Positions 48,555 through 60,342 of a stretch of 64,000 bases of DNA are shown piece after piece (within the stretch, counting starts at the first letter, position 1; each line of letters starts with the position of its first letter). Origin of the DNA: Ectocarpus siliculosus (taxonomy: Eukaryota > Sar > Phaeophyceae > Ectocarpales > Ectocarpaceae); NCBI GenBank assembly GCA_000310025.1, contig FN649742.1, forward strand, positions 5,363,772 to 5,427,771. The letters are read 5' to 3'. Below the pieces are notes generated by a model. It ran no database searches. It was not told the DNA's origin and saw nothing but the letters and a program-made list of their open reading frames with translations. The position numbers and the translations under genes are program-made.

Positions 48555-51500
48555 GACCTTCTCTTCTAATCTCAGGAGACGAAGACGGCGGCGTATCTGT
48601 GCAGCGGGTGCAGACAGAAAGGGAAGGCGGTAGTGAAGGTTCGTCGCCATCGCCACCAGGATGGTTGGGAACTCCAGAGCGGACTAGGCTGCACAGCTCT
48701 TGTGTGAACACGTGAGAGCGATGTCGGCTACGGCGAAAGTTGTAGTTGAATTGCACGACCGGCCTCCTCCTACATCCTATGAAGGTCTTGGCTCATATTG
48801 GTAGCGCCGTGTTGCTTGCATCAATAGCAATTTGGACGGAGTGCTATCCATGAAACGACCCCGCCAACAACGCGCACACTGGAGGGACCAGTTTTACAGC
48901 ACGTGCGTAAAGCACTCATGGCATGCTTGTATGCAACCATGTTACTTGGTATCAGTTGTATGCAACCATGTTACTTGGTATCAGTTGTCAACACCCTGAA
49001 AAGATCAGCAGAAAGTTTGATACCAATTAAAGTGATATCAGAAGCTGTTCCTTGCGTACCTTCGCAGAATCAAGATACTTCCCGACCAGCGAGGCTACGT
49101 GTGCGCTGGAGACGATGGCGCCCTGAGCGCTGTGGCTACGTTCGAGACTTGTTCGGAAGAGGATCTCCGAAGGGCTACCTTCGCATTGACGGGGCACTCG
49201 AGCTTCGTCACGGATTGCGATACCGCTGAAAGTGGACACGCAATACTCTCAAGCAGGTGTGACACCTCGGAAGATTTTGTCGTTCTTTGAATCGTTGCCG
49301 TGATTTGCATGAGGCCTGAGCCGGAAACAAGTAAAAGGCCAACGGTTGATTGTACAGTGCAGTACATGTGTGTGTGTTTGCTGTGTGTCTTTGGTAGATG
49401 CTTCGTTTTGTAATCGGCCGACGATTTGTCCACCTAGGACGCACACACTGCTGTTGTTCATGAGTCTACGCTCTTGCGTTCATAAGGACCCGGTTGTTTG
49501 CATGAAACCTCTATATAATGAAAATTATTGTTGGTAATGCTTGCTGAAGTGTCACGGCTTCGCTATTTTAGGCCATGGACACTGCTTGGTCGGCGCCTCT
49601 CACTGTAGAAATGTGCGCCTGCAATCGTAGTCGTTGCCAACTCTCCATAAAGCGTGCAAGCACACACTAGCGATTGTAATCGTCTCAGCGTCTTCTGCGT
49701 CTCCCGCCGCCCACACCCTTACGAAAGTACTGATGGACGAATGCTACTGTGGGATCCCGTGGCCACGAACACTCCGGTGGCTAGCGTCTCGGTCGGCCGC
49801 CCGGTCAATAGCGCCTGCTTCTCTGCCGGAGATCCCTACGCGCTTCTTTGTGCTCCCGAGCTCGGCACGAATTGCACAAGGGGACATGGAAACGACGACC
49901 TTGTTCAGATATGGGACCTAAGGTAAACAGAACAAGAAACCCACGCTCAGTGCAGTGTGCGCATCTCGTTGGGTATGTTCGTAGAAGTCTCACCAAAATT
50001 GCCCCCAACACCTTCCTTTCCGTCTTCCGTTTCCTGCACGGCGGTGAGTGCCTCTCTCTCTTTTCATTCATTGTTCGTGTTCCGCCTGCTTTACTTGTGG
50101 CTGTGTAGGTCCTTGAGGTGTTTCAAAGACGCCATCCCCGCAGCTGTCGCAACGGCTTTCGGTGAAGATCCACCTGCGACGACACCGCACGACGCTTCCA
50201 TGCAGCCCCCGCCCCCTCAGTCCCCGCAATTCTGGACCACTTCAACGACACGAAGCAGTACAGCACGCACACCTGCCCACATCCCTCCGTGGCTATCAAC
50301 GGTTTTGGGTTCTTCAGTTCCCTCGCCAGCGACGCCCCTCTTGGTAAGCGTTTCTTGCCGAGGCATGGATTTACGTAAGATATGGGGGTACAACGGTGAA
50401 TGGAAAGAACAACGGTGCAACTTGGAACTACAGCGATGAAATGCCGAAGTACTTTTGCGGCCGCGCTTCTCTATTCAGATCATTTTTTTGTTTTTTTGGT
50501 CCAGCGGTGTTTTTTGCCTTGCCCTTAGAAAGCTCTTTTATCCATACATGCAAGAATGTGCCGTGCACTTCGTTCCACTCTGTCTCATCCTCGTCCCCGC
50601 TGTCGTCGTCCGCACTGCATGCTCTACGATGACGTTGTGGGCTTTTTAGAGGAGGCCTGCATGGACAGGCGATAGCAATGACGCGGAGTCCGTGGCCTCA
50701 TCCACTAGAGGCAGTCGCGAGCAGTGCAGCTATGAGACGCCTTCCGGGAAGGAGAACGACTTTCCCCTTCGCTCAAGCGGCGGCAGCACCACCAGTAGGA
50801 TCAGCAGCGCAAGCAGCAGTTGCAGCAACAGCCCCTGGAGCGGGAGAAGAGGAGGCACTGAAGGTGCCTCGAACCCTGGTTTTAGTCCCTCTCCTTCGTC
50901 GAAGGACAGAGGGCAGCAGGGCCCCGCAGGGCCAACCCGCAAGGTGCTGTTGCCTGCGCGGGACGAGCCTCATGCACGTCTTTCCGTGTCCTCTCTTCCA
51001 GCATCCGGTTGCCTGCACGAAGGGAACGGGAAGACATGGATCCCTGGCGGCTTAAAGACATGGCAGGCGAGCAGGCGGCGAGTTCGCACAGCGGGGGCAC
51101 GGATATGCGCGGGAGAGGCCTGCGTTGCGTGCAGCACTAGTGCAGCTGCGAGCGCGTGTTCAGTCCAGGTTTCGTCCGATGGGAAAGGGATTCTAGTGGG
51201 ATCACGAAATCGCACTGTCACTCTCTTCGACACCCAATCTCACGAGGTCGTATACCGCTTTGGCTACCCAAGGCTGTCTCGTGCCCGCCCAGTGCTTGTG
51301 GAAAGCTCTCCGAATGGTGGCGTTGGGGGGTGGGGTAGAGGCAGGGGCGGGACCGGGAGTGGGGATGTCTTCGCCGGAACCATGGAAGGGGAGCTTCGAT
51401 CTTGGAGAGTAGGTTCGCAATTCCCCAACCGTGTCTTCAAAAAGGCGAGCCACCACCGGGGCTTCGAGATTTACTCTGTTGCCATAAGCAATAGCGGCTG

Positions 51501-51612
51501 TATGTTTGCCTCATCCGACTCCAGCGGAGCGGTTTACGTACAGTCAGCCACGTCCGGGAGAGACGCCCAGGACAGCAGTGGGGCGGATGCCAAACATTCA
51601 GGGGGAGACTAG
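48555..51612 (+). CDS. WD40-repeat protein, 5' end not found
   Basis: Exons 48555-48711, 49068-49256, 49728-49922, 50109-50343 and 50650-51612, phases consistent, 578 residues to a TAG stop. WD strands are clear: PSLLISGDEDGGVSVQRV, VNTIKILPDQRGYVCAGDDG, STDGRMLLWDP, DDLVQIWDLR, then SSDGKGILVGSRNRTVTLFD and DVFAGTMEGELRSW. The exon at 50650 opens with a Ser/Gly-rich linker. The fourth exon is doubtful: its second half reads better in another frame (TKQYSTHTCPHPSVAINGFG), which would need a 59-base intron at 50162-50220 and a further exon. The start codon and probably one or two blades lie upstream. Exact orthologue not assigned. It ends tail to tail with the WDR44-like gene. Confidence 0.7.
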
Positions 51613-51838
51613 CACCTTTGCTTCAAAGGGCAGCACCGTATGCTATGGAGTTCTTGAGGTAGCCTAGACTCGGGTGTAAAGTATGATGAGTAGTATTCAG
51701 AAACTGCCAACAACTGTTGCAATAACCTTGTTGCTTCGCACGCGGGAACACCGGCAACTACACACGATGGCACGGACTGTCCAACCTGTTCCATGAGCGG
51801 GTGAAAGGGGGAGGCACGGCATCAAGACGGGTTCCCGT

Positions 51839-52338
51839 TAGAGATGGGTACCGGACGTGAAAAAACATCCGATAACCGACTAGGAGGCGTTATTCTCAAA
51901 ATTCAATAACCGGTATAACCGTTTTTTTTCAGCCCCGATTAACCGGTTACACCAGTTAACTGGATCATATAAGGAAACGCCTCCGCAATCTCTCAAAACT
52001 GGGTCTGTTTTGTGGCTATGGCATACACACCATCTTTCAATTCTACCGGTGTATGGCGCAATATTTCACGCACACGTTGTATTGTCGTAGGGTCAAAGAA
52101 GAGATGGGCACCAGAATGGAACAACCAATGAGCGAAAAACGGCTAGGAGACGCTATTCTCAAGTAAAAAACCGCCGAATAACCAGGGTTTTCAGCGCCAG
52201 TTGACCGGATAACCGGTTATAACCGTTTGAAAAACGCCTCCTTTTCGAAATGCCTCCTCTATTCTTTTTTTGATAACCGTCGCTCATATCCAGATAACCG
52301 AGTATTACCAGTTATTTTTCAAACGGGGCCCATCTCTA
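51839..52338. mobile_element. hAT-like non-autonomous element, 500 bp
   Basis: Starts tagagatgggtacc and ends cccatctcta, giving a 10-bp perfect terminal inverted repeat, and is flanked on both sides by the 8-bp direct duplication gttcccgt (51831-51838 and 52339-52346). An 8-bp duplication with a tagagatggg-type end is the hAT signature. The interior is rich in ataaccggttat-like motifs. A second copy of the left end (gagatgggcaccag) occurs inside near 52105, so it looks like one element nested in or fused to another. No transposase frame. Confidence 0.8.
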
Positions 52339-52910
52339 GTTCCCGTTCGGTAGAGCCTGCCCATTCGACACCTCCCGGCACGTTGACGAAGGACAACTTC
52401 TGAAGCAACATTTATAGAAAACCAAATGGCCACCGCTACCACGCCTGAAAGCACTGAGTTGGATTTTGAACTATGTTGTTTGTTGCCACAGGTCCAGCTC
52501 TTCTAGCACGGAGAATACGGGTAAAATCCACCAACACGAATACAAAACGTGCACGTGGGCATATCACGTTTAAAAAACAGAACAGAACATACACTTTAGG
52601 CGGCGGGTATTCAACAGGGAAAGACACCCGAAAACACGTTAACATATATAGAAAAGAGAGTTTCATGCGCGAAACGAATACCCAAACCGAACCACACAAT
52701 ACGCACGGTGTATGCAGCGTTTTCATGTGCATCGGCCTCCGGCCGTTCTATGTCCTATGAAGTCGCTTACGCGCACACAGCACCTCCGAACCATTGTAAA
52801 CATTTCAAAACGTACAGACGTCGAATACCACGAATACACACCCGGAGCAAAAGCTGCGGATGATGCGCAGAAAAAGAGAGGTACGGGCACGCCCAAACCC
52901 AACCCGACCC

Positions 52911-55142
52911 TCACGGTTCTCCATCTGCACGCTGTTCGCAGAATATTTTGCAATTGCCCTCGTTGTCTCCGGTCACGATCACACGGCTCGATGTCCCTCC
53001 GAGGTTCTTCGCCACGCTAGCGGGGGCAAAGAAGGCCACCGGGACACCTACCCTCTTATCGCACACCCGCGCCCGCTCGTGCCCCTCCCGCCCACTTGAC
53101 CAAGTCACCGATTTGGTGCCTGGCGGGGTGGTCGGCGTTGGCCAGACGTGAACACTTCCATCTGTGGCACCGCTTACGATCAAGTTTCCGTCGTCGCTGT
53201 ATCGCGCCGCCGTGTGCCGCCCGAGTTCCCCCTCGGTGCTGTGCCCTTTGAGCTTGAACCCGACAGTCACACCCCTCTCCCCTGACACCAGTATGCGCGA
53301 GCGGTTGTCGTTTGTGCTCACAAGGAGGTCAGCCTCGAGACGCTCCACCCACAGATTGCCACTGCCGTTCGCATCCTTCTCGTCCGCCTGCGGTGCCACG
53401 ACCTCACCTCCAGCGCGGGGACTCGGGGCTACCTCCTGCGAGTTTTCACCCATCTTCCCCCCAGTGCTGCGTGAGGCGCCGCTCAGTCGGTGCTCTTCCC
53501 CATCTGAATCACTGCAGTCCCCCGCCAGCTCAGCCGGCCCTTTCGTTGGTGGGCGGAAGCACAGTCCCGTAACTCGTTCCTCTACAGTGCCTGGAACTCG
53601 AGCTCCGGCTCTCGACCCCAATGTGTTTCGTCGTCTTCTGCCGCGTCCTCTACCGCTGCCACCGTTGGTATTGCCGTTATCGTTGATCTGGACGCGGTCG
53701 CCGCCGGCACCATTTGACCGCCCGTCGCCGGTGCCCACGGACAGTCGTCTAACGGGGCTCGTCGCGAGGCGTGTTCGCTGTGCAGCCGAATGCCGAAAGC
53801 CATGCCGGCGGCACTCGACCGTCAGCTCGAGCGACATGTTTTCCATGCGGTAGAACTCAACGTTGCCGGCTATGCCGCCCGCGGCAAAGCTTTGTCCCCC
53901 CGGACAAAAAGCGACGGCAGTCACAGCCCTCTCCGACAGAACCGACTGTTCCACCTCCGGAGAATCCAAGGAAAACAGTCGGATTCTCGCGTCCATGCAC
54001 CCCGTCAAAAATCTGCCCCCGTGCGCTTCACCTCCGGGCTCCCAGGCCACGGAAGTCACCCCCCCCCCGTGCTCGTAAACTTCCGAGCACTCGTTCCCCT
54101 CCAACGGGTGCCAACAGCGCACAGTCCCGTCGGATGACCCTGTCAAGAGCGCGTTGTCCCCCCCCGCCCAAGCCAAGGCCACGACAGAATCAACATGCCC
54201 CGTGAGAACCCGCAGAGGTTGGTCGTCTACCAGGCGCCCCTCCACGCAAACGGAGCTCGGCTGCCTCGACATTCCTCGGTCCACCGGAAGGCCAACGGCT
54301 ACCGCTGCGGCGTTCGGAGAACCTTCTCCGAGAGCCAGTGTTTGGCGACGCTTTTGAACCCGAAAAACGCAGCAGCGTCGGTCCATTCCGCATGTCGCGA
54401 GGAATGCACCGGAAGGGCTGAACGACATCGCCCTCACACCTCCGGGGTGGAGCCTCGGCAACAACTGGGTTGTGCTCATGTTGCGGAGCTTGAAAGTGGG
54501 GGGTGCGTCGACGCTGAGGATAACACTGCTTGTCGTGCTGTCGCTGTTGCTTCGGCCATGGGAGTTGCTTCCACAGCGCGGACGCGAGAAGGACTGTCCT
54601 GACACCGGCGATCTCGCCCCAAACCGCAAGGGCGACGCCCTACCTGACAAGCTCGAAAACCCCAATTGGAGAGAAGGCGGGGTGAGCGGACCCGCAGGGG
54701 CCAGCGGGAAGTAAGCAACGTCGCCGTTGCTTGGAGGAAGCAAAGTTGGCCGCTGAAATGCGGGGGCTTTGTGTCGCTGCAGTCTTGGCCAGCCCCTGCT
54801 TCCGTGTGAGTGGGATCCCAGGCGTGGTGAGACCGTGGCCCATTGGGGGGCTGGACGACGAGCCAAAAGTGTGTCTGCGAACGCTGTGGCCTCGACCTCC
54901 TGGCCAGTTTCCTTGTTCTTCAACAGCCATTTCGATGGATCGCTCACAGCTTCATAAACTGCAAGGGTATCCTCGCCATGAGAAGGTTTATAGGAGAGGT
55001 AGCTCTCGAAGGTCGCACCATCACTCGTGTCCGGCTTGAGAGAAGAAACGGCTCTCGGAGACTCCGCCGGTGGCTGTTTGGCAAGGTTCGATGCAGCAGC
55101 ATCGCTGGTCCCGGGGCTTTTCTTGGCGGGCAGAGGTGGCAT
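52911..55142 (-). CDS. WDR44-like WD40-repeat protein
   Basis: One uninterrupted frame of 743 residues from the ATG (MPPLPAKKSP) to TGA. The N-terminal 220 residues are Pro/Ser-rich and disordered, with FESYLSYKPSHGEDTLAVYE. WD repeats follow: GGVRAMSFSPSGAFLATCGM, GHVDSVVALAWAGGDNALLT, GSSDGTVRCWHPLEG, GGRFLTGCMDARIRLFSLDS, AVTAVAFCPGGQSFAAGG, ADLLVSTNDNRSRILVSGER and YSDDGNLIVSGATDGSVHVW. Order and wording fit WDR44 (a Rab11-binding protein of recycling endosomes) and its plant and algal relatives, including the conserved LLVSTND block. A Gly/Arg-rich insert (SGRGRGRRRR) and an acidic insert split two blades. An acceptor-like ttttttctgtcag ends at 55166, so the gene may have a 5' leader exon. 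Confidence 0.85.
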   Translation of the reverse strand: MPPLPAKKSPGTSDAAASNLAKQPPAESPRAVSSLKPDTSDGATFESYLSYKPSHGEDTLAVYEAVSDPSKWLLKNKETGQEVEATAFADTLLARRPAPQWATVSPRLGSHSHGSRGWPRLQRHKAPAFQRPTLLPPSNGDVAYFPLAPAGPLTPPSLQLGFSSLSGRASPLRFGARSPVSGQSFSRPRCGSNSHGRSNSDSTTSSVILSVDAPPTFKLRNMSTTQLLPRLHPGGVRAMSFSPSGAFLATCGMDRRCCVFRVQKRRQTLALGEGSPNAAAVAVGLPVDRGMSRQPSSVCVEGRLVDDQPLRVLTGHVDSVVALAWAGGDNALLTGSSDGTVRCWHPLEGNECSEVYEHGGGVTSVAWEPGGEAHGGRFLTGCMDARIRLFSLDSPEVEQSVLSERAVTAVAFCPGGQSFAAGGIAGNVEFYRMENMSLELTVECRRHGFRHSAAQRTRLATSPVRRLSVGTGDGRSNGAGGDRVQINDNGNTNGGSGRGRGRRRRNTLGSRAGARVPGTVEERVTGLCFRPPTKGPAELAGDCSDSDGEEHRLSGASRSTGGKMGENSQEVAPSPRAGGEVVAPQADEKDANGSGNLWVERLEADLLVSTNDNRSRILVSGERGVTVGFKLKGHSTEGELGRHTAARYSDDGNLIVSGATDGSVHVWPTPTTPPGTKSVTWSSGREGHERARVCDKRVGVPVAFFAPASVAKNLGGTSSRVIVTGDNEGNCKIFCEQRADGEP

Positions 55143-56397
55143 AACCGATTCCTTCCCATTATCTGACAGAAAAAACAAAGAGGCGTGCACGACAGCATCG
55201 CAATACAAGAAGAAGAAACAGCGGGTGTTATGTCTACCAAACTGCAATTGAGCGCTCAGATGGTGCCCATGTAAGCTGCATCTTGCAAATTACGCAACTT
55301 CATAATAATTACGCAGGAAAAATAAATGCAAACACGGAAAGATTACCCATGCGAGATATACCCAGAGTCGAACGGGATGTGTTGGAGTCTTTGCGGCAGT
55401 GAGTGGAGGGGAACCAGCTGGGGACTGGGAGTCTATTTATGCGTGTATACACTGAAATTTCATCAGTGATGCCAGCAGGTGCTAATCACACAAAACACTG
55501 TCTAGATACAAATACCACAAGATATCTCCCCCGTAGTTTCCTCTTTCTACTGGGTCAACGACAAAAATATCGGGGAGAAACCCTCCGTTATGTCGTGTCT
55601 ACCATCGCTTGCTGTAAATGTAGTTGGGCGAGAATCGTTCTTTTGGCGTTTTGACGTACACGTTGGATCAGGTTGACTTGCAGTCGAGTGACATTTTTCT
55701 CAGCTTATACTCCACACCTATCCCGCCGCGCGTGCGTTCTGCTTCCACTGCTGCTGGAGGGACAAACAAAGGCGGAGTTGTTGCACACAAGACTTGTGTG
55801 TGTGAAGGGGTGGACAGATTGCAAGAGATAATGGGGGTGATGCGCGATGATGCATGCACTATGATGTGAGCATGATGACGACTAGCAACGCCGACGATAT
55901 TCGTCGTCTTGATGTTAAAGCAATTAATTCGACAAACTTGAATCATGATCTATATAGAAAAAATACTATACATCAGTCAAGCGTTGAGCAGTCGGTCAAA
56001 CTAAAAACTCGAGTTGACCAACACGAGCAACCCGTCATCATACCGCCATGTACATGCGCTCCACCCGCGGACGCTACCCCCCCCCCCCCCCGCCCCCCCG
56101 TTCCTGTCGCCTCGGAGGGTGCTCAGTTATTCGGCAGAGCACCCATACATAGGGCAATTTTTTTGTAAGACACGGAAGAACTTCCAACAATTATCTATGT
56201 TTTAGAGGGGTAGAGCCGGGTAGGTGCCTGACTCCAACCAATCACCCGTCGAGTTTGTAAGACATTTTGTAATACAGAGACAGATGATTGGGCGATGGGC
56301 ACGACGCTCTCGGCAGAATCACTGATATCCTCTCGCACAGCAGCACCATACACACCACGTAGACAACGTACGATACAACCAGCATAGCAGTATACGG
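55143..56397. other. No supported gene
   Basis: Upstream of the WDR44-like gene. Contains the 240-bp dispersed repeat (55312-55560) and a C-rich run at 56080-56100. Confidence 0.4.
55312..55560 (+). repeat. Dispersed repeat of about 240 bp (copy 2)
   Basis: Same orientation as 16500-16745. It shares gagatatacccagagtcgaa, then gggatgtgttggagtctttg, gtatacactga, and cagtgatgccagcaggtgct. Diverged by scattered substitutions and small gaps. Confidence 0.7.
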
Positions 56398-57000
56398 ACT
56401 GCTGTAGGCCAAGGGCAGCCAAAGGCATACATCATGGGAGGCGTTGGGTTGGACTCTTGCGGCCCCTTGCCTGCTGTCGGCAGCACAAGCGAGTGACGAC
56501 GCAAGTCAACCCGCGGTCCGTCTGCATCACCCTCAACCTACCGATCTTTGGAGCTTCCCGCACAGACGTATCCCCACAACAGAGAAAACGAGGCCTGCAC
56601 ACTGCTGTAGGCCAAGGCCGGCCAAAGGCACACATCATGGCTGGCGTCGGAAGCTATTTTTAGACCCTGAGGCCTACTGCTAGCAGCGTAAGCGAGGGAA
56701 CATGCGAGTGCACACAAGTGAGATCTTTGTCTGCTGTCTCTTCGTCTGCCGGCCGATCTTTGCTTCCACAGCAGATGCACCCCAGAAACAGAGACAAGTG
56801 AGACGTACACAGTGCTGTAAGCCATGGGCGGCCAAATACGCACGTCGTGGGAGGGGTCGGGCCCAATTTTTCGAGCCTGTTGCCCTCTGCTAGTAGCGAA
56901 AGCGAAGAAAGCAAGTGCGCACCCATGCACAGCAGCAGCGGCAGCGCCGGCAGCAACAGCAAGCAGCAGCAGCAGCAGCAGCACTGCTGCCGCTGAGCTG
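56398..57000. repeat. Tandem array of three diverged units of about 205 bp
   Basis: Unit starts at 56398 (actgctgtaggccaagggc), 56601 (actgctgtaggccaaggcc) and 56811 (agtgctgtaagccatgggc); periods 203 and 210. Each unit has a second block with gctgctagcagcgtaagcga-like sequence. On the minus strand the units read as repeated peptides such as HDVCLWPALAYSSV and HDVRIWPPMAYSTV. The array ends in an agcagc run at 56930-56985. Confidence 0.75.
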
Positions 57001-57241
57001 ATGATGATGAGAGCTAAACAGCTCTCCCATTCATCCCCTGACTGACTGGTGGTATCGGGTGAGGTGTGAGCGTGCGCACTGGTGACCTACGTGGTGGCGT
57101 AGGCTCCATCCATATCTATCTACGCTTGCTTTGATGTCTCTCTCCGACCCTTCTTTTCGCGCTTCGCGCGAAATATATATATATTTTTGTTGGACCCCTA
57201 TGTATGGGAGGTGAGCCAGTTATTCGACCTCTTTCCAAAAT

Positions 57242-57564
57242 CGTCGTGGTCCCGAGCACCCTCCTTCGGCGCCATCTATGCGACCTTCTTTTGATCCAGC
57301 CAGGCGAGACTTCACGGGTAAGCTTGTAAACACCGCGGCCGGAAACCCGGTCGACTTCTCCACAACAGTGACGAGGGGCCTTCGACATCGCTCGTGAAAG
57401 GCGTACGAGGGCACGTCGCTGCTAGCCATACTCGTTACCGTTATGGAGAAGTCGACCGGGTTTCCAGCCGCGGTGTTTACAACCTTATCCATGAAGTCTT
57501 GCCTGACTGGATCAAAAGAAGGCCGCATGGCGGGCGCCGAAGGAGGGTGCTCGGGACCACGTCG
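57242..57564. mobile_element. Foldback element, 121-bp arms
   Basis: Left arm 57242-57362 and right arm 57444-57564 are near-perfect inverses (ggtcccgagcaccctccttc, inverted near 57541-57560). The loop is 81 bp. Both arms contain a gtcgac site and a cggccg/gccgcgg block. No open frame needed to explain it. Confidence 0.75.
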
Positions 57565-58444
57565 AACTGAATACCCTCCGAGGGGACAGGGAGGGGGGGA
57601 GTAGCTCCCATGGGCAGAGCGCGTGCACATGGATGGCGGCATGATGACGGGGTTGTTCCTCGTGACCCGTCTCCAGTCAGTTTGACTGGACTACTCAATA
57701 TTGCTTTTCGGATTCTGTGTGCTACTTCTTATTTGTCGATATTCATCACACACAAAAAATTGGCAACCTTGTTTCGTCGGTTGCATCTATATGTTTGGCT
57801 TTGGGATACCGTAGTGTTTCTGAATAACTGAACACTTGGTTTAAATGACACAATCATATTAATAGCTTCAACATGAAGAGACTAACGCCGGTTGCTTGTG
57901 TGACAACACATTCAAGGATGGGATAGTGGAAACACACGTAGGGCTATATTAATTCGTCGCTTCTGTTTCCCGTACTTGTTCGGGTCGAGTACTGGCTTTC
58001 ACAGAAAAAACAGTAACCCGTCATAAGTACATTGTAGCCTAGAACAACGAGCAGCGACTGCCGCTGCGGTAGCAGCGAGAGGAGCTGTGCCGAGACAACC
58101 GCAACACAGGATAAAGGCTAAAGCGGTATCCACACGAGTACATGTACTTCGCACTGCGTACAATGTTAAGCGTATGCGTTGTCCGTTGCGCATCAGTTTG
58201 AGATTCCTTACCTTGCCGAGATTGGTTTTGCAACGAGGATGAACAAGCAAAACACAGAAAATGGACAAACCGACCCAGTGTCATACATGTTTTTTCCTTT
58301 CTTGGAGGAAGACACGGATGTCCGAAGCACGGAGAGTCGCAGCAAGCTGTGTGCTCAGAGAAAGCGATGTGTTCCGGTACTGTGTGGTAGAGGAAGAGGG
58401 CTGCTAGCTGCTAGCGCACGAAACTGTGAGGGTGCCCCCTCCTA
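57565..58444. other. No supported gene
   Basis: AT-richer intergenic sequence between the foldback at 57242 and the tandem duplication at 58445. Nothing recognised. Confidence 0.4.
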
Positions 58445-58860
58445 GTTCCCTCGGGTGTGTGGTTGACCAAGCAGAGTCTTGCAAGGGAAGGTTCTTCAGC
58501 TTGTACCGCTACACGTGTCGAAGATGAACTTTCAGTGCAAGGACTCAGACTGACCCTATGGCAGCTAGGAGTCTCGGCATACCGTAATTGTGCGTGTTAT
58601 GGCACCGGGGTGCGATCGTTTTTTAAATCATTCCTATCTTGGCTTTTATCGCGTTCCCTCGGGTGTGTGGTTGACCAAGCAGAGTCTTGCAAGGGAAGGT
58701 TCTTCAGATTGTACCGCTACACGTGTCGAAGATGAACTTTCAGTGCAAGGACTCAGACTGACCCTATGGCAGCTAGGAGTCTCGGCATACCGTAATTGTG
58801 CGTGTTATGGCACCGGGGTGCGATCGTTTCTTAAATCATTCCTATCTTGGCTTTTATCGC
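58445..58860. repeat. Recent tandem duplication, two 208-bp units
   Basis: Units 58445-58652 and 58653-58860 differ at only about three positions (for example cttcagcttg against cttcagattg). Each unit ends with tatggcaccggggtgcgatc and a short AT tail. The near identity means a recent duplication or an assembly repeat. Confidence 0.95.
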
Positions 58861-59700
58861 ACCCCGGTGCCATAACATGATGGTGCAGAAATGCAACTAA
58901 GTAATTTCGTTCTGGATTTCCTGCGCACCCCGACGAGTGCGATACGGAAGAAATCACACTGTGGCCATTTTACGGTGCTGAGTGAACACACCCCGGCGCG
59001 ATGACACCGATAGGTGCGATACTCCAGAAACGAACACAAGTGTTTCCTGGTACGAGTACAACACCGCAATTGTGCCTATTACGGTACTTCAAATGAAGCG
59101 GCTGATGATAGGAGTTTAGGGTAGCATGTTGCCAAAGACAGCAGACGCTGTGGTTCCCTGCTGGGAAAGATATACGGTAGTTTGTTTTTCTTCCAATCTC
59201 TTTGTTGGTCACAAGCCCCTCATTTGATGGCTGGTGCTTCCATCTGTATTTGTCCTCAAGGGGCATGGCACCGGTACAATTGTAGTACCGTTTACGAACT
59301 CAATCTACTCGGTTGGTTGGAGGTGCGGGGTGTGTTCTGCGTGCTTAGTTGAGTGAGTGAGTGCATTCGATATACTGATTATTACCGTAGAAAAAGAACA
59401 TGAATAATTTCTACCGCACCTTGACGGTACGATATACACACATGAACGGAATGGCGCCCCAGCCGTTCGTGACATTCAAGCTTGACACGTGGCCCGGAGG
59501 GTTCCGGAACCTTGCGGAAGCACGCAAATTTACGGTCTAAGCAGGTTTTATATCGTTGATATCGCACCGGGTGCGTTAACACCGATACCGGTGCGAAAAT
59601 GCAATTAAATCATGCCGTTTTCGATACTTTTGCGCTCCCCGGCGCCATAACACCGGTGGGTGCGAAACCAACGATGGGCGCCACAACACGCACAATTCCG
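58861..59700. repeat. Cluster of short accccggtgc palindromes
   Basis: Variants of gcaccccggtgccataacac and its inverse occur at about 58859, 58925, 58990, 59565, 59590 and 59640, often followed by gtgcgaaa and atgcaa. They are also found at the end of each 208-bp unit just upstream. This looks like degraded repeat DNA of one family. Confidence 0.5.
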
Positions 59701-59930
59701 GTATGTCACTTACACAGCTGTTTATCGGATCAATACATGCCGCATACGTGCATCTACAAACAATATCTGCATTCCGATGGTTGGGATCGCTGAGACTGTT
59801 GGGGAAAATTCGAAACTTGTCAAACATTTTTTGTTTTTTTTTTTCTGACGATCGCGTGCCGCTCTTGTCGCCAGAACGTCTCTATCTGTATGCACCAAAT
59901 GCATACATCGGATATGATGTTGCTGTGTCA

Positions 59931-60342
59931 TCGCGAACTTTACACGGAGTAGACCAGTACCCTGCCCACCAACACCTAACATTCGAATAAAATAAATAAA
60001 TAAAGCACCCCCTCCCCAATAAAGGATGTAGCGAAGCCTCCATGCGACTCGCCGATATCTTCACGGCGCTTCGCGCTTGGTGATGTGCTAAATAACCTGG
60101 TCCGGTGAACAAGCGGTGTGCTCCGTCCGGACTTTGTCGCGAACCATACACGGAGTACACCAGTACCCTGCCCACCAAAAACTAAAATTTGAATAAAATA
60201 CATAAATAAGCACCCCCTCCCCAATAACGGATACAGCGAACCAACCCTCCATGCGACTCGCCGATATCTTCGCGGCGCTTCGCGCTTGATGATGTGCTAA
60301 ATAGCCTGGTCCGTTGAAAAACCGGCGTGCTCCATCCGGACT
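59931..60342. repeat. Tandem duplication, two units of 206 bp
   Basis: Units begin tcgcgaac at 59931 and 60137 and share acacggagta, agtaccctgcccacc, gcaccccctccccaataa and ccatgcgactcgccgatatc. About 10 percent divergent. A shorter inverted relative of the ccctccatgcgactcgcc block lies at 62797-62850. Confidence 0.9.
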
